The notes beneath the pieces are model-generated. The model was given only the letters and a program-made list of their open reading frames with translations. It did not search any database and had not been told where the DNA came from. From the NCBI RefSeq assembly GCF_001180225.1, contig NZ_CVST01000034.1, positions 62,001 through 126,000 of the forward strand: a stretch of DNA of 64,000 bases, read 5' to 3'. The position numbers were made by a program, and so were the translations under genes. Positions 46,928-55,860 of this stretch are shown here, piece by piece; position 1 is the first letter of the stretch, and every line of letters begins with the position of its first letter. Origin of the DNA: Candidatus Pelagibacter communis. Lineage in GTDB: Bacteria > Pseudomonadota > Alphaproteobacteria > Pelagibacterales > Pelagibacteraceae.

Positions 46928-48187
46928 TTATCCTAACTTAATATTATCTACTCCAACTAATTTGTTATAAATCCAGTAAATTACTAAAACTCCAGTTAAC
47001 AACATTAAACCCATTGCAGATGCAAAACTCCAATCCAAAGTTTGCTTCATATGAAATGCAATCTGGTTACTTATCAATGTTCCAGAAGCACCTCCTACCA
47101 ATGCTGGAGTAATGTAATATCCAATTGCTAATATAAATACTAACAAACATCCGGCTCCTATACCTGGAATAGTTAAAGGGAAATATACTTTCCAAAATGC
47201 AACAAAAGGAGTTCCTCCTAAAGATTTTCCTGCTCTCATTAAGCTTGGTGAGATCGTTTTCATCACACTGTAAAGTGGAAGAACCATAAATGGTAACAGT
47301 ATCTGTGTCATCGCCACATAAGTTCCAACTTTATTGTACATCATTTCTGGCCTGTTATCGTCTGCAACTAATCCTATCATGACAAAGAAATCATTAACGA
47401 CTCCCTGTTGTTGTAACAAAATCATCCAACTAGCTGTCCTAACTAAAAGTGATGTCCAAAATGGAAGAAGAACACAAATCATCAATAAATTTGAGTACTT
47501 CATAGGTAATGTAGCTAATAAATGAGCTATAGGATATCCCATTAAAAAACAAAATAAAGTTACAAAGAATGCAATTTCGAGTGTTCTCAGCCACAAAATT
47601 CTATGAATTCTTCTATCTTCATCAACTTGGGCAATGCTTCCATCTGGTGCATAATACATATCCATACCTTTAAGATATTTAGCTAATGTATAAGGCGGTG
47701 CAGTTCTCTTTATAGCTTGCCAATATTCAACTTTGCCCCAATTTTTGTGTACCTTCATCATCTGTTCTTTGATGCTAGCACTTTCATCTATTTTTTTTCT
47801 TTTAATATTTCTGAACAATCTTTTAGTTGTTGAATTAAAACCATTTTTTTCTTTATTTAATCTTTGACCAAGTTTTCCGTGTTCTTGTTTTTCAACAAGT
47901 GCCTTGTAGTCATAATAAAAACCAGCAAAAACTTCTTCTGATGGTAATTCTTTTCCATCCCATTTCTCCATTTCCTTAAACGTTTTAGGAAGCATGTTGG
48001 TTATCATTTTGTCATCAATACTTCTCGTAAACATTTCTCCGATTGGAAAAATATAAGTGATAACTAAAAATAATAATAATGGAGCTACAAGAACAAAGGC
48101 TTTGATTTTGTTCTTTCTCTCAGCTTTTTTTAAGCTTACTTCAAGTGGTATACCGTCAGTAGTTAATATTTTATTTTCTGAGCTCAT
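46928..48187 (-). CDS. Polyamine-type ABC transporter permease, PotB type with long first loop
   Basis: A 419-residue permease, longer than the usual ~290. TM1 (about residues 30-50) is followed by a ~150-residue polar loop, probably periplasmic, before the remaining five membrane segments. The EAA-type loop is RAGKSLGGTPFVAFWKVYFP. A hairpin (48193-48216) separates it from the binding-protein gene, and the PotC-type gene follows after 2 bp. It is the second case in this window of a permease with a long first loop. Confidence 0.88.
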   Translation of the reverse strand: MSSENKILTTDGIPLEVSLKKAERKNKIKAFVLVAPLLLFLVITYIFPIGEMFTRSIDDKMITNMLPKTFKEMEKWDGKELPSEEVFAGFYYDYKALVEKQEHGKLGQRLNKEKNGFNSTTKRLFRNIKRKKIDESASIKEQMMKVHKNWGKVEYWQAIKRTAPPYTLAKYLKGMDMYYAPDGSIAQVDEDRRIHRILWLRTLEIAFFVTLFCFLMGYPIAHLLATLPMKYSNLLMICVLLPFWTSLLVRTASWMILLQQQGVVNDFFVMIGLVADDNRPEMMYNKVGTYVAMTQILLPFMVLPLYSVMKTISPSLMRAGKSLGGTPFVAFWKVYFPLTIPGIGAGCLLVFILAIGYYITPALVGGASGTLISNQIAFHMKQTLDWSFASAMGLMLLTGVLVIYWIYNKLVGVDNIKLG

Positions 48188-48192
48188 AAAAA

Positions 48193-48216
48193 AAGGGCGG
48201 TTATAAAACCGCCCTT
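48193..48216 (-). terminator. GC-rich hairpin between binding protein and permease genes
   Basis: A perfect 10-bp stem AAGGGCGGTT / AACCGCCCTT with a 4-nt loop, flanked by A and T-rich runs, in the 63-bp gap between the binding-protein stop (48251) and the permease start (48187). It can act as a partial terminator so that the binding protein is made in excess. Confidence 0.8.
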
Positions 48217-48250
48217 AAATATTATATAATTTTTAAATTAAAAACTAGTT

Positions 48251-49375
48251 TTAATTTAAACCTGCTTTCATTGCTTCCCATTTTTCACCAATCTCTGTTC
48301 CATAATCAGCCCAGAAGAACGGGTCTACTAAAAAGTAATTTTTAGTATTTTGTGGAGAAGTAGGCATTTGAGGCATCATTTCTGTTTTACCATCTTTGTA
48401 CCATGGCTCACCAGCTTTGATTATTTCAAGAGAAGATTTTCTCCATGGAGCGTATGCAATGTACTTCGCGCTACCTGCTAACATCTCAGTGTTAGTCATC
48501 ATCGCTAAAGCTTTCATAGCATTCTCTTGGTCTGGACCACCATCAACAAGTGCGAAATATTCATAGTCTAAACCTTGACCATCCCATACTTGTTTAATTG
48601 GAGCACCTTCACCAACTTCAGCGTTGAAGAATCTTCCATTCCAACCTGTTGCCATTACAACTTCACCTGCAACTAATAATTCAGGTGGTTGTGCACCAGC
48701 AGACCAGAATACACATCCTCCATTTGGATCTTCACAAAGTTCTTTAACTTTGTTCATAGCTCTGTCGATGTATCCATCTTTTTCTTCCATAAATCTATAA
48801 AGTCTGTCACCACCTTTACCCATTTTAACTCCATCAGCAGCTAAAGCGATTTCAAGGTTAGTTAAAGCACTTTTGTAGATAGCTCTTTTTCCAGGAAACT
48901 TTTTAGTATCAAAAAAGTCTTTGATAGTTTTAGGCTCTTTACCATCAAATGCTCTAGTATCGAACGCATAATTCCAAGAATATAAGATGTTTCCTACAGC
49001 ACATTCACTTGGCATTCCTGTGAAGAAGTCTTCACTTGCAGGAGTTCCATCTGGTGCAGCTGGGAAGTCTTTGTCAAAATCAAATTTAACAAATAAACCT
49101 TCATCACATCCGTTAATTGTATCAAATGCAAATAAGTCTATGATATCCCAAGTGATAGCACCTGCTTCTTTTTGTGCTTTAATTTCTGATAAACCACCAG
49201 AATAGTCAACCCAGTTGATATCTATTCCAAGTGCCTTAGCAGTTGGATCACCATACCCTAACTTTTGAGACTCTGTATAAGCTCCACCCCAAGATGCAAC
49301 TGTTACTGCAAATGCTGATGAAGTTATTGAAAGAGCAAAAGAAAGAGCAAGTAATAATTTACTTAATTTTTTCAT
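48251..49375 (-). CDS. Polyamine-type ABC transporter substrate-binding protein, PotD type
   Basis: A 374-residue periplasmic binding protein with a signal peptide ending near SSAFA (residue ~23). TVASWGGAYTESQ at the mature N-terminus is a PotD/F family start, and MATGWNGRFFNA is a typical central block. It has its own likely promoter in the gap to the ATPase gene (-35 TTGACT, -10 TGTACT), an AGGAGG-like Shine-Dalgarno (CGGAGGAATA) and a hairpin after its stop, all consistent with high expression. Ligand not determined. Confidence 0.9.
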   Translation of the reverse strand: MKKLSKLLLALSFALSITSSAFAVTVASWGGAYTESQKLGYGDPTAKALGIDINWVDYSGGLSEIKAQKEAGAITWDIIDLFAFDTINGCDEGLFVKFDFDKDFPAAPDGTPASEDFFTGMPSECAVGNILYSWNYAFDTRAFDGKEPKTIKDFFDTKKFPGKRAIYKSALTNLEIALAADGVKMGKGGDRLYRFMEEKDGYIDRAMNKVKELCEDPNGGCVFWSAGAQPPELLVAGEVVMATGWNGRFFNAEVGEGAPIKQVWDGQGLDYEYFALVDGGPDQENAMKALAMMTNTEMLAGSAKYIAYAPWRKSSLEIIKAGEPWYKDGKTEMMPQMPTSPQNTKNYFLVDPFFWADYGTEIGEKWEAMKAGLN

Positions 49376-49420
49376 TATTCCTCCGTTTAAACGTTAATAT
49401 AAATTAATTTATATAATTAA

Positions 49421-49460
49421 AGTACACCAAAATGAGTTAGTGAAGTCAACAGCTCATTTT
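49421..49460 (-). promoter_or_regulatory. Likely promoter with overlapping inverted repeat for the PotD-type gene
   Basis: On the minus strand, TTGACT (49449-49444) and TGTACT (49426-49421) are spaced by 17 bases, a good sigma-70 fit. An inverted repeat AAAATGAG (49429-49436) / CTCATTTT (49453-49460) surrounds the -35 box with a 16-nt centre, so a regulator bound there could block RNA polymerase. A weak terminator for the ATPase gene is the alternative reading. Confidence 0.5.
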
Positions 49461-49491
49461 ATCTTGTAAAGATTTGTATTTTTTGTTGAAA

Positions 49492-50577
49492 CTATTTAGG
49501 ATCTAAAGCTCTAGCATCAACACTGTTCCAGCCAATGTTAATATCCTCACTAACTTTAAGCTCTAGATTCGAAGTACTATTTGGAACTTTTAAAATAAAT
49601 TCTGAACTTCCAAGAAGATTTAATCTAACTCTGGTATGATCTCCATGATAAATTACTTCCTCAATTTTTCCAGTAAACATATTATCCATTTTATCAGCAG
49701 GATTTATTAATGCTCTCTCTGGTCTTAGAGATACTGTAGTTTTTTCACCTTTAGATTTTACTGAAATAGGATTAGCTAAGATTTCTGCATTACCTAATTT
49801 AACTTTACATGTATCCTTATCAATATCAGATACCTCACCATTAAATGTATTATTTTCACCTATAAACTCTGCAACGAAAGAGTTAACAGGTTTTTCATAT
49901 AGTTCTGCTGGATCAGATAACTGTTGAACTTTACCATCATTAAATACAGCTATTCTATTTGACATAGTAAGAGCTTCACTTTGATCATGAGTTACATAGA
50001 CAACAGTGACACCAATGCTTTCATGAATATGTTTAATTTCATACTGCATGCTCTCTCTTAAATTTTTATCTAATGCACCAAGTGGCTCATCCATTAAAAC
50101 AACAGCTGGATCAAATACTAGTGCTCTTGCAACAGCAACCCTTTGTTGTTGTCCTCCAGAAAGTTGTGCTGGCATTCTAGATTCAAATCCATTTAAAGAA
50201 ACCATCGATAAAGCTTTATCTACCTTTTTATCAATTTCATCTTTTTCAACTTTTCTTACTCTTAAAGGAAACGCTAAATTTTCGTAAACTGTCATGTGAG
50301 GAAACAGTGCATAATTTTGGAACACCATTCCAATTCCTCTTTTGTGAGGTGGAATGTTTGAAATAATATTTCCATCTAATAAAATTTCTCCATTAGTTGG
50401 AGTTTCAAATCCAGCTAACATCATTAAACAAGTTGTTTTACCTGAGCCAGATGGTCCAAGCATCGTTATAAATTCACCTTCAGCAATATCTAATTGAAGA
50501 TCTTTAACGACAAGTACTTTGCCGTCATAACTTTTATCTACTTTATCAAATTTTACGAATTCAGGATTTTTAGACAT
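49492..50577 (-). CDS. Polyamine-type ABC transporter ATP-binding protein, PotA type
   Basis: A 361-residue PotA-like ATPase: Walker A GPSGSGKTT near residue 41, signature LSGGQQQRVAVARA, Walker B VVLMDEPLGALD, switch THDQSEALT, and a TOBE domain from about residue 280. It lies 45 bp after the M24 peptidase-family gene and 116 bp before the binding-protein gene, all on the minus strand. It energises the PotB/PotC-type pair. Confidence 0.92.
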   Translation of the reverse strand: MSKNPEFVKFDKVDKSYDGKVLVVKDLQLDIAEGEFITMLGPSGSGKTTCLMMLAGFETPTNGEILLDGNIISNIPPHKRGIGMVFQNYALFPHMTVYENLAFPLRVRKVEKDEIDKKVDKALSMVSLNGFESRMPAQLSGGQQQRVAVARALVFDPAVVLMDEPLGALDKNLRESMQYEIKHIHESIGVTVVYVTHDQSEALTMSNRIAVFNDGKVQQLSDPAELYEKPVNSFVAEFIGENNTFNGEVSDIDKDTCKVKLGNAEILANPISVKSKGEKTTVSLRPERALINPADKMDNMFTGKIEEVIYHGDHTRVRLNLLGSSEFILKVPNSTSNLELKVSEDINIGWNSVDARALDPK

Positions 50578-50622
50578 AAATTTGATTATTAAGCATTTGT
50601 GAAAGTAGATTTCAATAGTAAA

Positions 50623-51792
50623 TTAACTCTTGATATGAAGCTCTTTTGAAAAATTACAAAATAACTCTGAACCATTTTCTGTAACCCTAATAGCCTCGGA
50701 AGCCTCAACACCCCAATCACCAAATTGCATCACAGCAATCATATGAAAACAAACATTAGGCTCAAGAACTGTCTTGTCTCCTTTATATATATTAAGAGTA
50801 TGTTCTCCCCAATCAGGAGGGTAACCTATTCCTATTGAATAACCAGTTCTTGATCTTTTTTCGATACCGTATTTATCTAGTATTTTCCAAAAAGCTTGAG
50901 CAACATCATCTACCGTATTTCCTGCTTTAATTGCGCTAATACCAGAATTTAAAGCTTCAATAGTTTTATTCATCGTATCAATTTTTTGTTGATTTGGCTC
51001 TCCAAGTAATACTGTTCTAGCCATTGGCGCATGATATCTCTTATAGGTTCCAGAGAGCTCAATGATTGTTGCCTCTCCTTTCACAAATTTATCTTGAGTT
51101 GCCGTTAAATGAGAAGCTGAAGTCCCTTTTCCTGTTGGTAGCAATGTTGCAATACTTGCATATTCGCCACCAAATTCCTCTGTCCCATAAAAAAGTGCTT
51201 TTTGAATTTCACCAACTGCATCACACTGACGAACTCCTGGATTTATTACTTCCATTGCAGTTTTCATCGCGCTTTCAGAAATTTTAGCAGCAGATTTCAT
51301 ATAGTTTATTTCTGCATCCGATTTTGTAAATCTTGCCCAGTTCACTAATCGATCACTGTCTTTTAATTTGGCATTTGGCAAACCTTGTTTTATTTTTTCA
51401 TAACAAAAAGCTGTAAAATAGTGAGCATCCATCTCTAACCCAATTGATAGATTATCCCATTTTCTCTCTTTAATTATTTCAACCAATCTATCGTAAGGAT
51501 GTTTTGGCCAAGTATGAATGTACTCTTCATCATAAACTAAAATATTTTCATCTTTTAAATAAGTTTTTATATAAGCCCCACCTGCATCTTGAGCTCTTAC
51601 GAAACATAATGGCTCATCAGCATTTACATGAACAATTGCGCATTGGGCATAATAAAAAGACCAAGCATCATAACCAGTAAGATAATATAAATTATTAGTG
51701 TCATGAGAAATTAAAAGTTCGATGCCTTTTTCTTGCATCATTTTTTGAACTTTTTTTAATCTTTGTTTGTATTCTTCTTTAGTAAATGACAT
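50623..51792 (-). CDS. M24-family hydrolase, ectoine-hydrolase-like (DoeA/EutD)
   Basis: A 389-residue creatinase/prolidase-fold protein. The N-terminal domain (DTNNLYYLTGYDAWSFYYAQC) and the overall layout resemble ectoine hydrolase DoeA/EutD more than proline aminopeptidase. The C-terminal pita-bread domain shows ELSGTYKRYHAPMARTVLLG and GIGYPPDWGEHTLNIYKGD. Classic dinuclear-metal ligands are reduced, as in creatinase-like members. It is coupled (TAATG) to a EutA-like gene, as in ectoine-utilisation clusters, and precedes a complete PotABCD-like transporter. Creatinase or another amidohydrolase is the alternative. Confidence 0.75.
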   Translation of the reverse strand: MSFTKEEYKQRLKKVQKMMQEKGIELLISHDTNNLYYLTGYDAWSFYYAQCAIVHVNADEPLCFVRAQDAGGAYIKTYLKDENILVYDEEYIHTWPKHPYDRLVEIIKERKWDNLSIGLEMDAHYFTAFCYEKIKQGLPNAKLKDSDRLVNWARFTKSDAEINYMKSAAKISESAMKTAMEVINPGVRQCDAVGEIQKALFYGTEEFGGEYASIATLLPTGKGTSASHLTATQDKFVKGEATIIELSGTYKRYHAPMARTVLLGEPNQQKIDTMNKTIEALNSGISAIKAGNTVDDVAQAFWKILDKYGIEKRSRTGYSIGIGYPPDWGEHTLNIYKGDKTVLEPNVCFHMIAVMQFGDWGVEASEAIRVTENGSELFCNFSKELHIKS

Positions 51793-52538
51793 TAGTTTGC
51801 CTCAAATAGTTTTCCAAATCCCTCAACAGAGTTATTTTTATTTATTTTTACTAGTGTATCCCAAATTAATGCTTGATTACTAGATAAAACTATTGTGTTC
51901 AATTTTTTTTCAAGTTTTTCAATAATGGGTAATACAGGTAGTGCTGTACACGAAACAAACAAAGCTTCTGCCCCGTTTAAATCAATTTTAGATAATACTG
52001 CATACAAATAATCTTGATCTACTTTGCCAATGTCATAATCAGCTTCAATATCAAAGTAAGAATTAGAAGTAATTTCAAATCCTTCATTTTGAAAATATTC
52101 TAAAACATCATCATTTAGTTTTTTACTATAAGGTGTGAACAAAGAAATTTTACTTATATTTAACGTTTTTAAAGCTTTAATTGCTGCAGTGCTAGGCGTT
52201 GTAACATCAGCCATTGGTTTTGCTGCTTTTACTTTTTGTTCAATTGAATTATATCCAGCTGCAATGGTCCCAGAGGTACAGCCATAAACAACACAATCAA
52301 TATCTTGATCTGGTAAAATATCTTTTGCAACCTCAGTTACTTTATTTGACATTTTAATCAGATTTTCTCGAGTTAATGGATTGTAACACTCAATACGATT
52401 AACAAAAAAATCAATTTCCCTGTCTTTTATGACATTAATGAAATCTCTCTCAATCATAAAATCACTTGCAAGAGCTATTAAACCAACTCTTGGATTTGAT
52501 TTACTAATGTATTTTGGATCTATTTTTGTTGAATTCAT
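51792..52538 (-). CDS. Asp/Glu racemase-superfamily protein, EutA-like
   Basis: A 248-residue member of the Asp/Glu racemase, maleate isomerase and arylmalonate decarboxylase group. Both conserved active-site cysteines are present (VVYGCTSGTIAAG and FVSCTALPVLP). EutA occurs in ectoine-utilisation clusters with EutD. It is the first gene of the minus-strand run, overlapping the M24 gene by one base, and divergent from a DMT-type transporter with a ~60-bp gap. The reaction is not certain. Confidence 0.77.
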   Translation of the reverse strand: MNSTKIDPKYISKSNPRVGLIALASDFMIERDFINVIKDREIDFFVNRIECYNPLTRENLIKMSNKVTEVAKDILPDQDIDCVVYGCTSGTIAAGYNSIEQKVKAAKPMADVTTPSTAAIKALKTLNISKISLFTPYSKKLNDDVLEYFQNEGFEITSNSYFDIEADYDIGKVDQDYLYAVLSKIDLNGAEALFVSCTALPVLPIIEKLEKKLNTIVLSSNQALIWDTLVKINKNNSVEGFGKLFEAN

Positions 52539-52597
52539 ATTTTAAAAGATGAATATATCAGAAGTTCTTTAATAATCATTAATATTAAATTAACGAC

Positions 52598-53467
52598 ATG
52601 AATTTAAAAGATACCTTCATTGCATCACTGGTCCCCATATTTTTAGGCTTTGGTTTTGTCATTGCAAAACCAGCCTTCGATTCTTTTCCACCAATTTTAT
52701 TAATGGGTTTAAGATTTATCTTTGCGGCATCAATTTTAGTCTGGTGGTTTCCAATACCAAGAGGATATTTATTAAAAATATTCATAGCGTCTTTAATAGC
52801 TAATACTTTGCAGTACAGTATTACTTACTCTGGGTTAGATTTGATTGATGCATCTGCTGCCGTTTTATTAGTTCAAACAGAAGTACCATTTGGAGTAATT
52901 TTTGCTTACTTTATGCTTAAAGAGAAACCAACAGTTAGAGCATTAATTGGTATTGGTATAGCGTTTATAGGTGTTTATGTTTTAACTGGCTCACCAAATT
53001 TAGACGGAAAAATTATTGGTATTGGATTGACTATACTGGGCTCTGCTATTTGGGCCCTTGGGCAAGTAATGGTGAAACCTTTAAGTAAAGAAATTAACCC
53101 ATTAGCTTTAGTTGCTTGGATGGCATTATTTTCTGGTCCAATTTTAATATTATTATCAGCAATCATAGATGGAAATACTATTGAATATTTTGCTAACGCA
53201 GAAATTAATCATTGGATAATTGCAATTTATATTGGTTTTATAATGCAGCCAGTTACTTATGGTTGCTTCTATTATGTCATAAAAAATAATCCAATTTATA
53301 AAGTTCTACCTATTGTAACCATGGGAATTCCTCCAACAGGATTATTGGCTGCAATTTTTCTTTTAGGAGAAGAGCCGACAAAAGAACTATTCATTGGTGG
53401 ATCAATAATAATAGTTGGCGTCATATTAATTGTTTTTACAAAAAATAAAAAAGAAGAGGTAAAATAA
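52598..53467 (+). CDS. EamA/DMT-family transporter
   Basis: A 289-residue membrane protein with about ten hydrophobic segments in two EamA repeats (first near residues 5-135, second near 145-280). Each repeat ends with the typical GIAFIGVYVLTG and GSIIIVGVILIVF helices. DMT proteins commonly export metabolites, some import. It is coupled to the dehydrogenase gene downstream (TAATG). Substrate unknown. Confidence 0.87.
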   Translation: MNLKDTFIASLVPIFLGFGFVIAKPAFDSFPPILLMGLRFIFAASILVWWFPIPRGYLLKIFIASLIANTLQYSITYSGLDLIDASAAVLLVQTEVPFGVIFAYFMLKEKPTVRALIGIGIAFIGVYVLTGSPNLDGKIIGIGLTILGSAIWALGQVMVKPLSKEINPLALVAWMALFSGPILILLSAIIDGNTIEYFANAEINHWIIAIYIGFIMQPVTYGCFYYVIKNNPIYKVLPIVTMGIPPTGLLAAIFLLGEEPTKELFIGGSIIIVGVILIVFTKNKKEEVK

Positions 53468-54408
53468 TGAAGATAGGTTTTATAGGTCTAGGAAATGTAG
53501 GTGCTAAACTTGCAGGAAGTTTACTGAGAAATGGATTTGACTTAACAGTAAGAGACGTAGACCAAAATTTAACAGATCAATTTAAAAATTTAGGTGCAAA
53601 AGTTGCAAACTCTGGAAAAGAACTTGCAGAACAAGTTGATCTTATAATTACTTCTTTACCATCACTAAAAGTAAGTGCAGAAGTTATGGAAGCTGAAGAT
53701 GGAGTGCTTGAAGGCCTTTCTGAAAATAAAATCTGGCTTGAAATGAGTACTACGGATGAGGCTGAGGTAAAGAGAATTGGAGAAAAAGTAATTGAGAAAA
53801 ATGCCATACCTTTAGATGGTCCTGTAAGTGGTGGTTGTCATAGAGCTGCAACAGGAAATATTGCAATTTTTGTAGGTGGTGAGAGAAAAGCATTTGAAAA
53901 AATATTACCTGTCTTAACAGTCATGGGAAGAAAAGTATTACATACTGGTGAACTAGGTACAGCAAGTACTCTTAAAGTAATTACAAATTATTTAGCTTCA
54001 GTGCACCTAGTTGCCTTAGGAGAAGCTTGGACGGTTGCTAAAAAATCTAACCTAGATCTTGAAAAAACATTCAAAGGAATTGCTGCATCATCAGGAAATT
54101 CATTTGTTCACGAAACAGAAAGCCAGGTAATCTTAAATGGTTCTTATAATATAAATTTTACAATGGATTTAGTTTTAAAAGACACAGGTTTATTTGATGA
54201 TTTGGCAAAAAAGTTAAATGCCCCACTGGAATTATCTCCAAAAGTTGTTGGAATATTTAAAGATGGACAAAAAAAATATGGATCTAGAGCGTGGTCTTCT
54301 ATGATTGTAAAAAGGATGGAAGATTTAAACAATATTGATTTTAGAGCCAAAGGTTTCCCAGAAGAATTAGTTGATAATGAGCCTGAGGAAAAAGGATATG
54401 AAATCTAA
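53467..54408 (+). CDS. NAD-binding beta-hydroxyacid dehydrogenase, 3-hydroxyisobutyrate dehydrogenase family
   Basis: A 313-residue protein: Rossmann start GFIGLGNVGAKLAGSLL, DGPVSGGCHRAATG substrate-binding block and catalytic Lys in GTASTLKVITNYLA. Family members oxidise short beta-hydroxyacids to semialdehydes. It overlaps the DMT gene by one base and precedes an aldehyde dehydrogenase by 21 bp, so a hydroxyacid -> semialdehyde -> acid sequence is plausible. The Pro-rich, acidic C-terminus (PEEKGYEI) is short and unremarkable. Confidence 0.88.
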   Translation: MKIGFIGLGNVGAKLAGSLLRNGFDLTVRDVDQNLTDQFKNLGAKVANSGKELAEQVDLIITSLPSLKVSAEVMEAEDGVLEGLSENKIWLEMSTTDEAEVKRIGEKVIEKNAIPLDGPVSGGCHRAATGNIAIFVGGERKAFEKILPVLTVMGRKVLHTGELGTASTLKVITNYLASVHLVALGEAWTVAKKSNLDLEKTFKGIAASSGNSFVHETESQVILNGSYNINFTMDLVLKDTGLFDDLAKKLNAPLELSPKVVGIFKDGQKKYGSRAWSSMIVKRMEDLNNIDFRAKGFPEELVDNEPEEKGYEI

Positions 54409-54429
54409 ATAGTATGCTAAAATAGGATT

Positions 54430-55860
54430 ATGTTAGATAAAAGAAAATTTTATATTGATGGTGAATGGGTAGATCCAATTAGGAAAAATGACTTTGATGT
54501 TATCAATCCATGTAATGAAGATCCTTGCGCAGTAATTTCTCTAGGATCCACCGAAGATACAAATAGAGCTGTAAAAGCTGCAAAAACAGCATTTGAAACT
54601 TGGAAAGAAACCTCAAAAGAGGAACGAATTAAATTATTAGAAAAATTATTAGCTATTTATAAAAAAAGATTTAATGAAATGGCAGAAGCTATTTCATTGG
54701 AAATGGGTGCTCCAATGGATTGGTCGACTGATGTTCAAACTGCATCAGGAAGAGATCATTTAGAGGATTTTATATTAAGACTTAAAAATTTTAACTTCGA
54801 AGAAAATTTTGATGAAAAATCAAATAACCATATTTGTTATGAACCAATTGGAGTTTGTGGATTAATAACTCCTTGGAATTGGCCAATAAATCAAATCGCT
54901 CTTAAAGTTGCTCCAGCATTTGCAACTGGTTGTACAATGATTTTAAAACCCTCAGAAATTGCTCCTATATCAGGAATGTTATTTGCTGAAATGATTGATG
55001 AAGCTGGTTTTCCAAAAGGAGTTTTTAATTTAGTAAATGGCGATGGAGCTGGGGTTGGAACAGACATTTCGAGTCATCCAGATATTGATATGGTCTCTTT
55101 TACAGGCTCAACAAGAGCTGGAAAGTTAATTTCTAAAAATGCTGCTGATACAATTAAAAGAGTTTGTCTTGAGCTAGGTGGTAAAGGAGGAAATATTGTT
55201 TTTGCCGACAGTTATAAAGATGCAGTGAGAGATGGTATCCGAAATGTAATGAGTAATTCAGGACAATCTTGTGATGCGCCTACAAGAATGTTGGTTGAAA
55301 AATCTATTTATGAAAGAGCAGTAAAAGAAGCTGTTGATGAAGCAAACAAAATTAAAGTAGATCAAGCAACTAAAAAAGGAGATCACATTGGCCCTGTAAT
55401 TTCAAAAGTTCAGTACGATAAAATTATAAATCTTATTGAAAGTGGAATTTCTGAGGGAGCAACTTTAGCAGCAGGAGGGCCAGAATTACCAAACGGTTTA
55501 AACAAAGGATATTTTATCAAACCAACTATATTCACAGATGTTACTAACGAGATGAGAATTGCAAAGGAAGAAATCTTTGGGCCTGTTTTATCAATTATTC
55601 CGTTTGATACTGAAGATGAAGCAGTGAAAATTGTAAACGATACTTCTTATGGTTTAGGAAATTATCTTCAAACTGATGATAAAGAAAAAGCACATAGAGT
55701 TGCAAAAAAATTAAGATCAGGATGTGTTTACATAAACGGTAATGCGGCTGATGTTGGAACTCCTTTTGGTGGTTACAGACAATCTGGAAATGGTAGAGAA
55801 GGAGGAGTTTGGGGATTGGAAGAATTTTTAGAGGTAAAAAACGTAACTGGTTGGAATTAA
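54430..55860 (+). CDS. Aldehyde dehydrogenase (paralogue of the one at 38780)
   Basis: A 476-residue NAD(P)-dependent aldehyde dehydrogenase with LITPWNWPINQ, catalytic Glu in CLELGGKGGN, nucleophilic Cys in NSGQSCDAPTRM and EIFGPVLSIIPF. It is third in the plus-strand set after the DMT transporter and the beta-hydroxyacid dehydrogenase and should oxidise the aldehyde made there. It overlaps the convergent dioxygenase gene by 4 bp. In an ectoine-type route it could fill the DoeC position, but that is inference. Confidence 0.9.
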   Translation: MLDKRKFYIDGEWVDPIRKNDFDVINPCNEDPCAVISLGSTEDTNRAVKAAKTAFETWKETSKEERIKLLEKLLAIYKKRFNEMAEAISLEMGAPMDWSTDVQTASGRDHLEDFILRLKNFNFEENFDEKSNNHICYEPIGVCGLITPWNWPINQIALKVAPAFATGCTMILKPSEIAPISGMLFAEMIDEAGFPKGVFNLVNGDGAGVGTDISSHPDIDMVSFTGSTRAGKLISKNAADTIKRVCLELGGKGGNIVFADSYKDAVRDGIRNVMSNSGQSCDAPTRMLVEKSIYERAVKEAVDEANKIKVDQATKKGDHIGPVISKVQYDKIINLIESGISEGATLAAGGPELPNGLNKGYFIKPTIFTDVTNEMRIAKEEIFGPVLSIIPFDTEDEAVKIVNDTSYGLGNYLQTDDKEKAHRVAKKLRSGCVYINGNAADVGTPFGGYRQSGNGREGGVWGLEEFLEVKNVTGWN

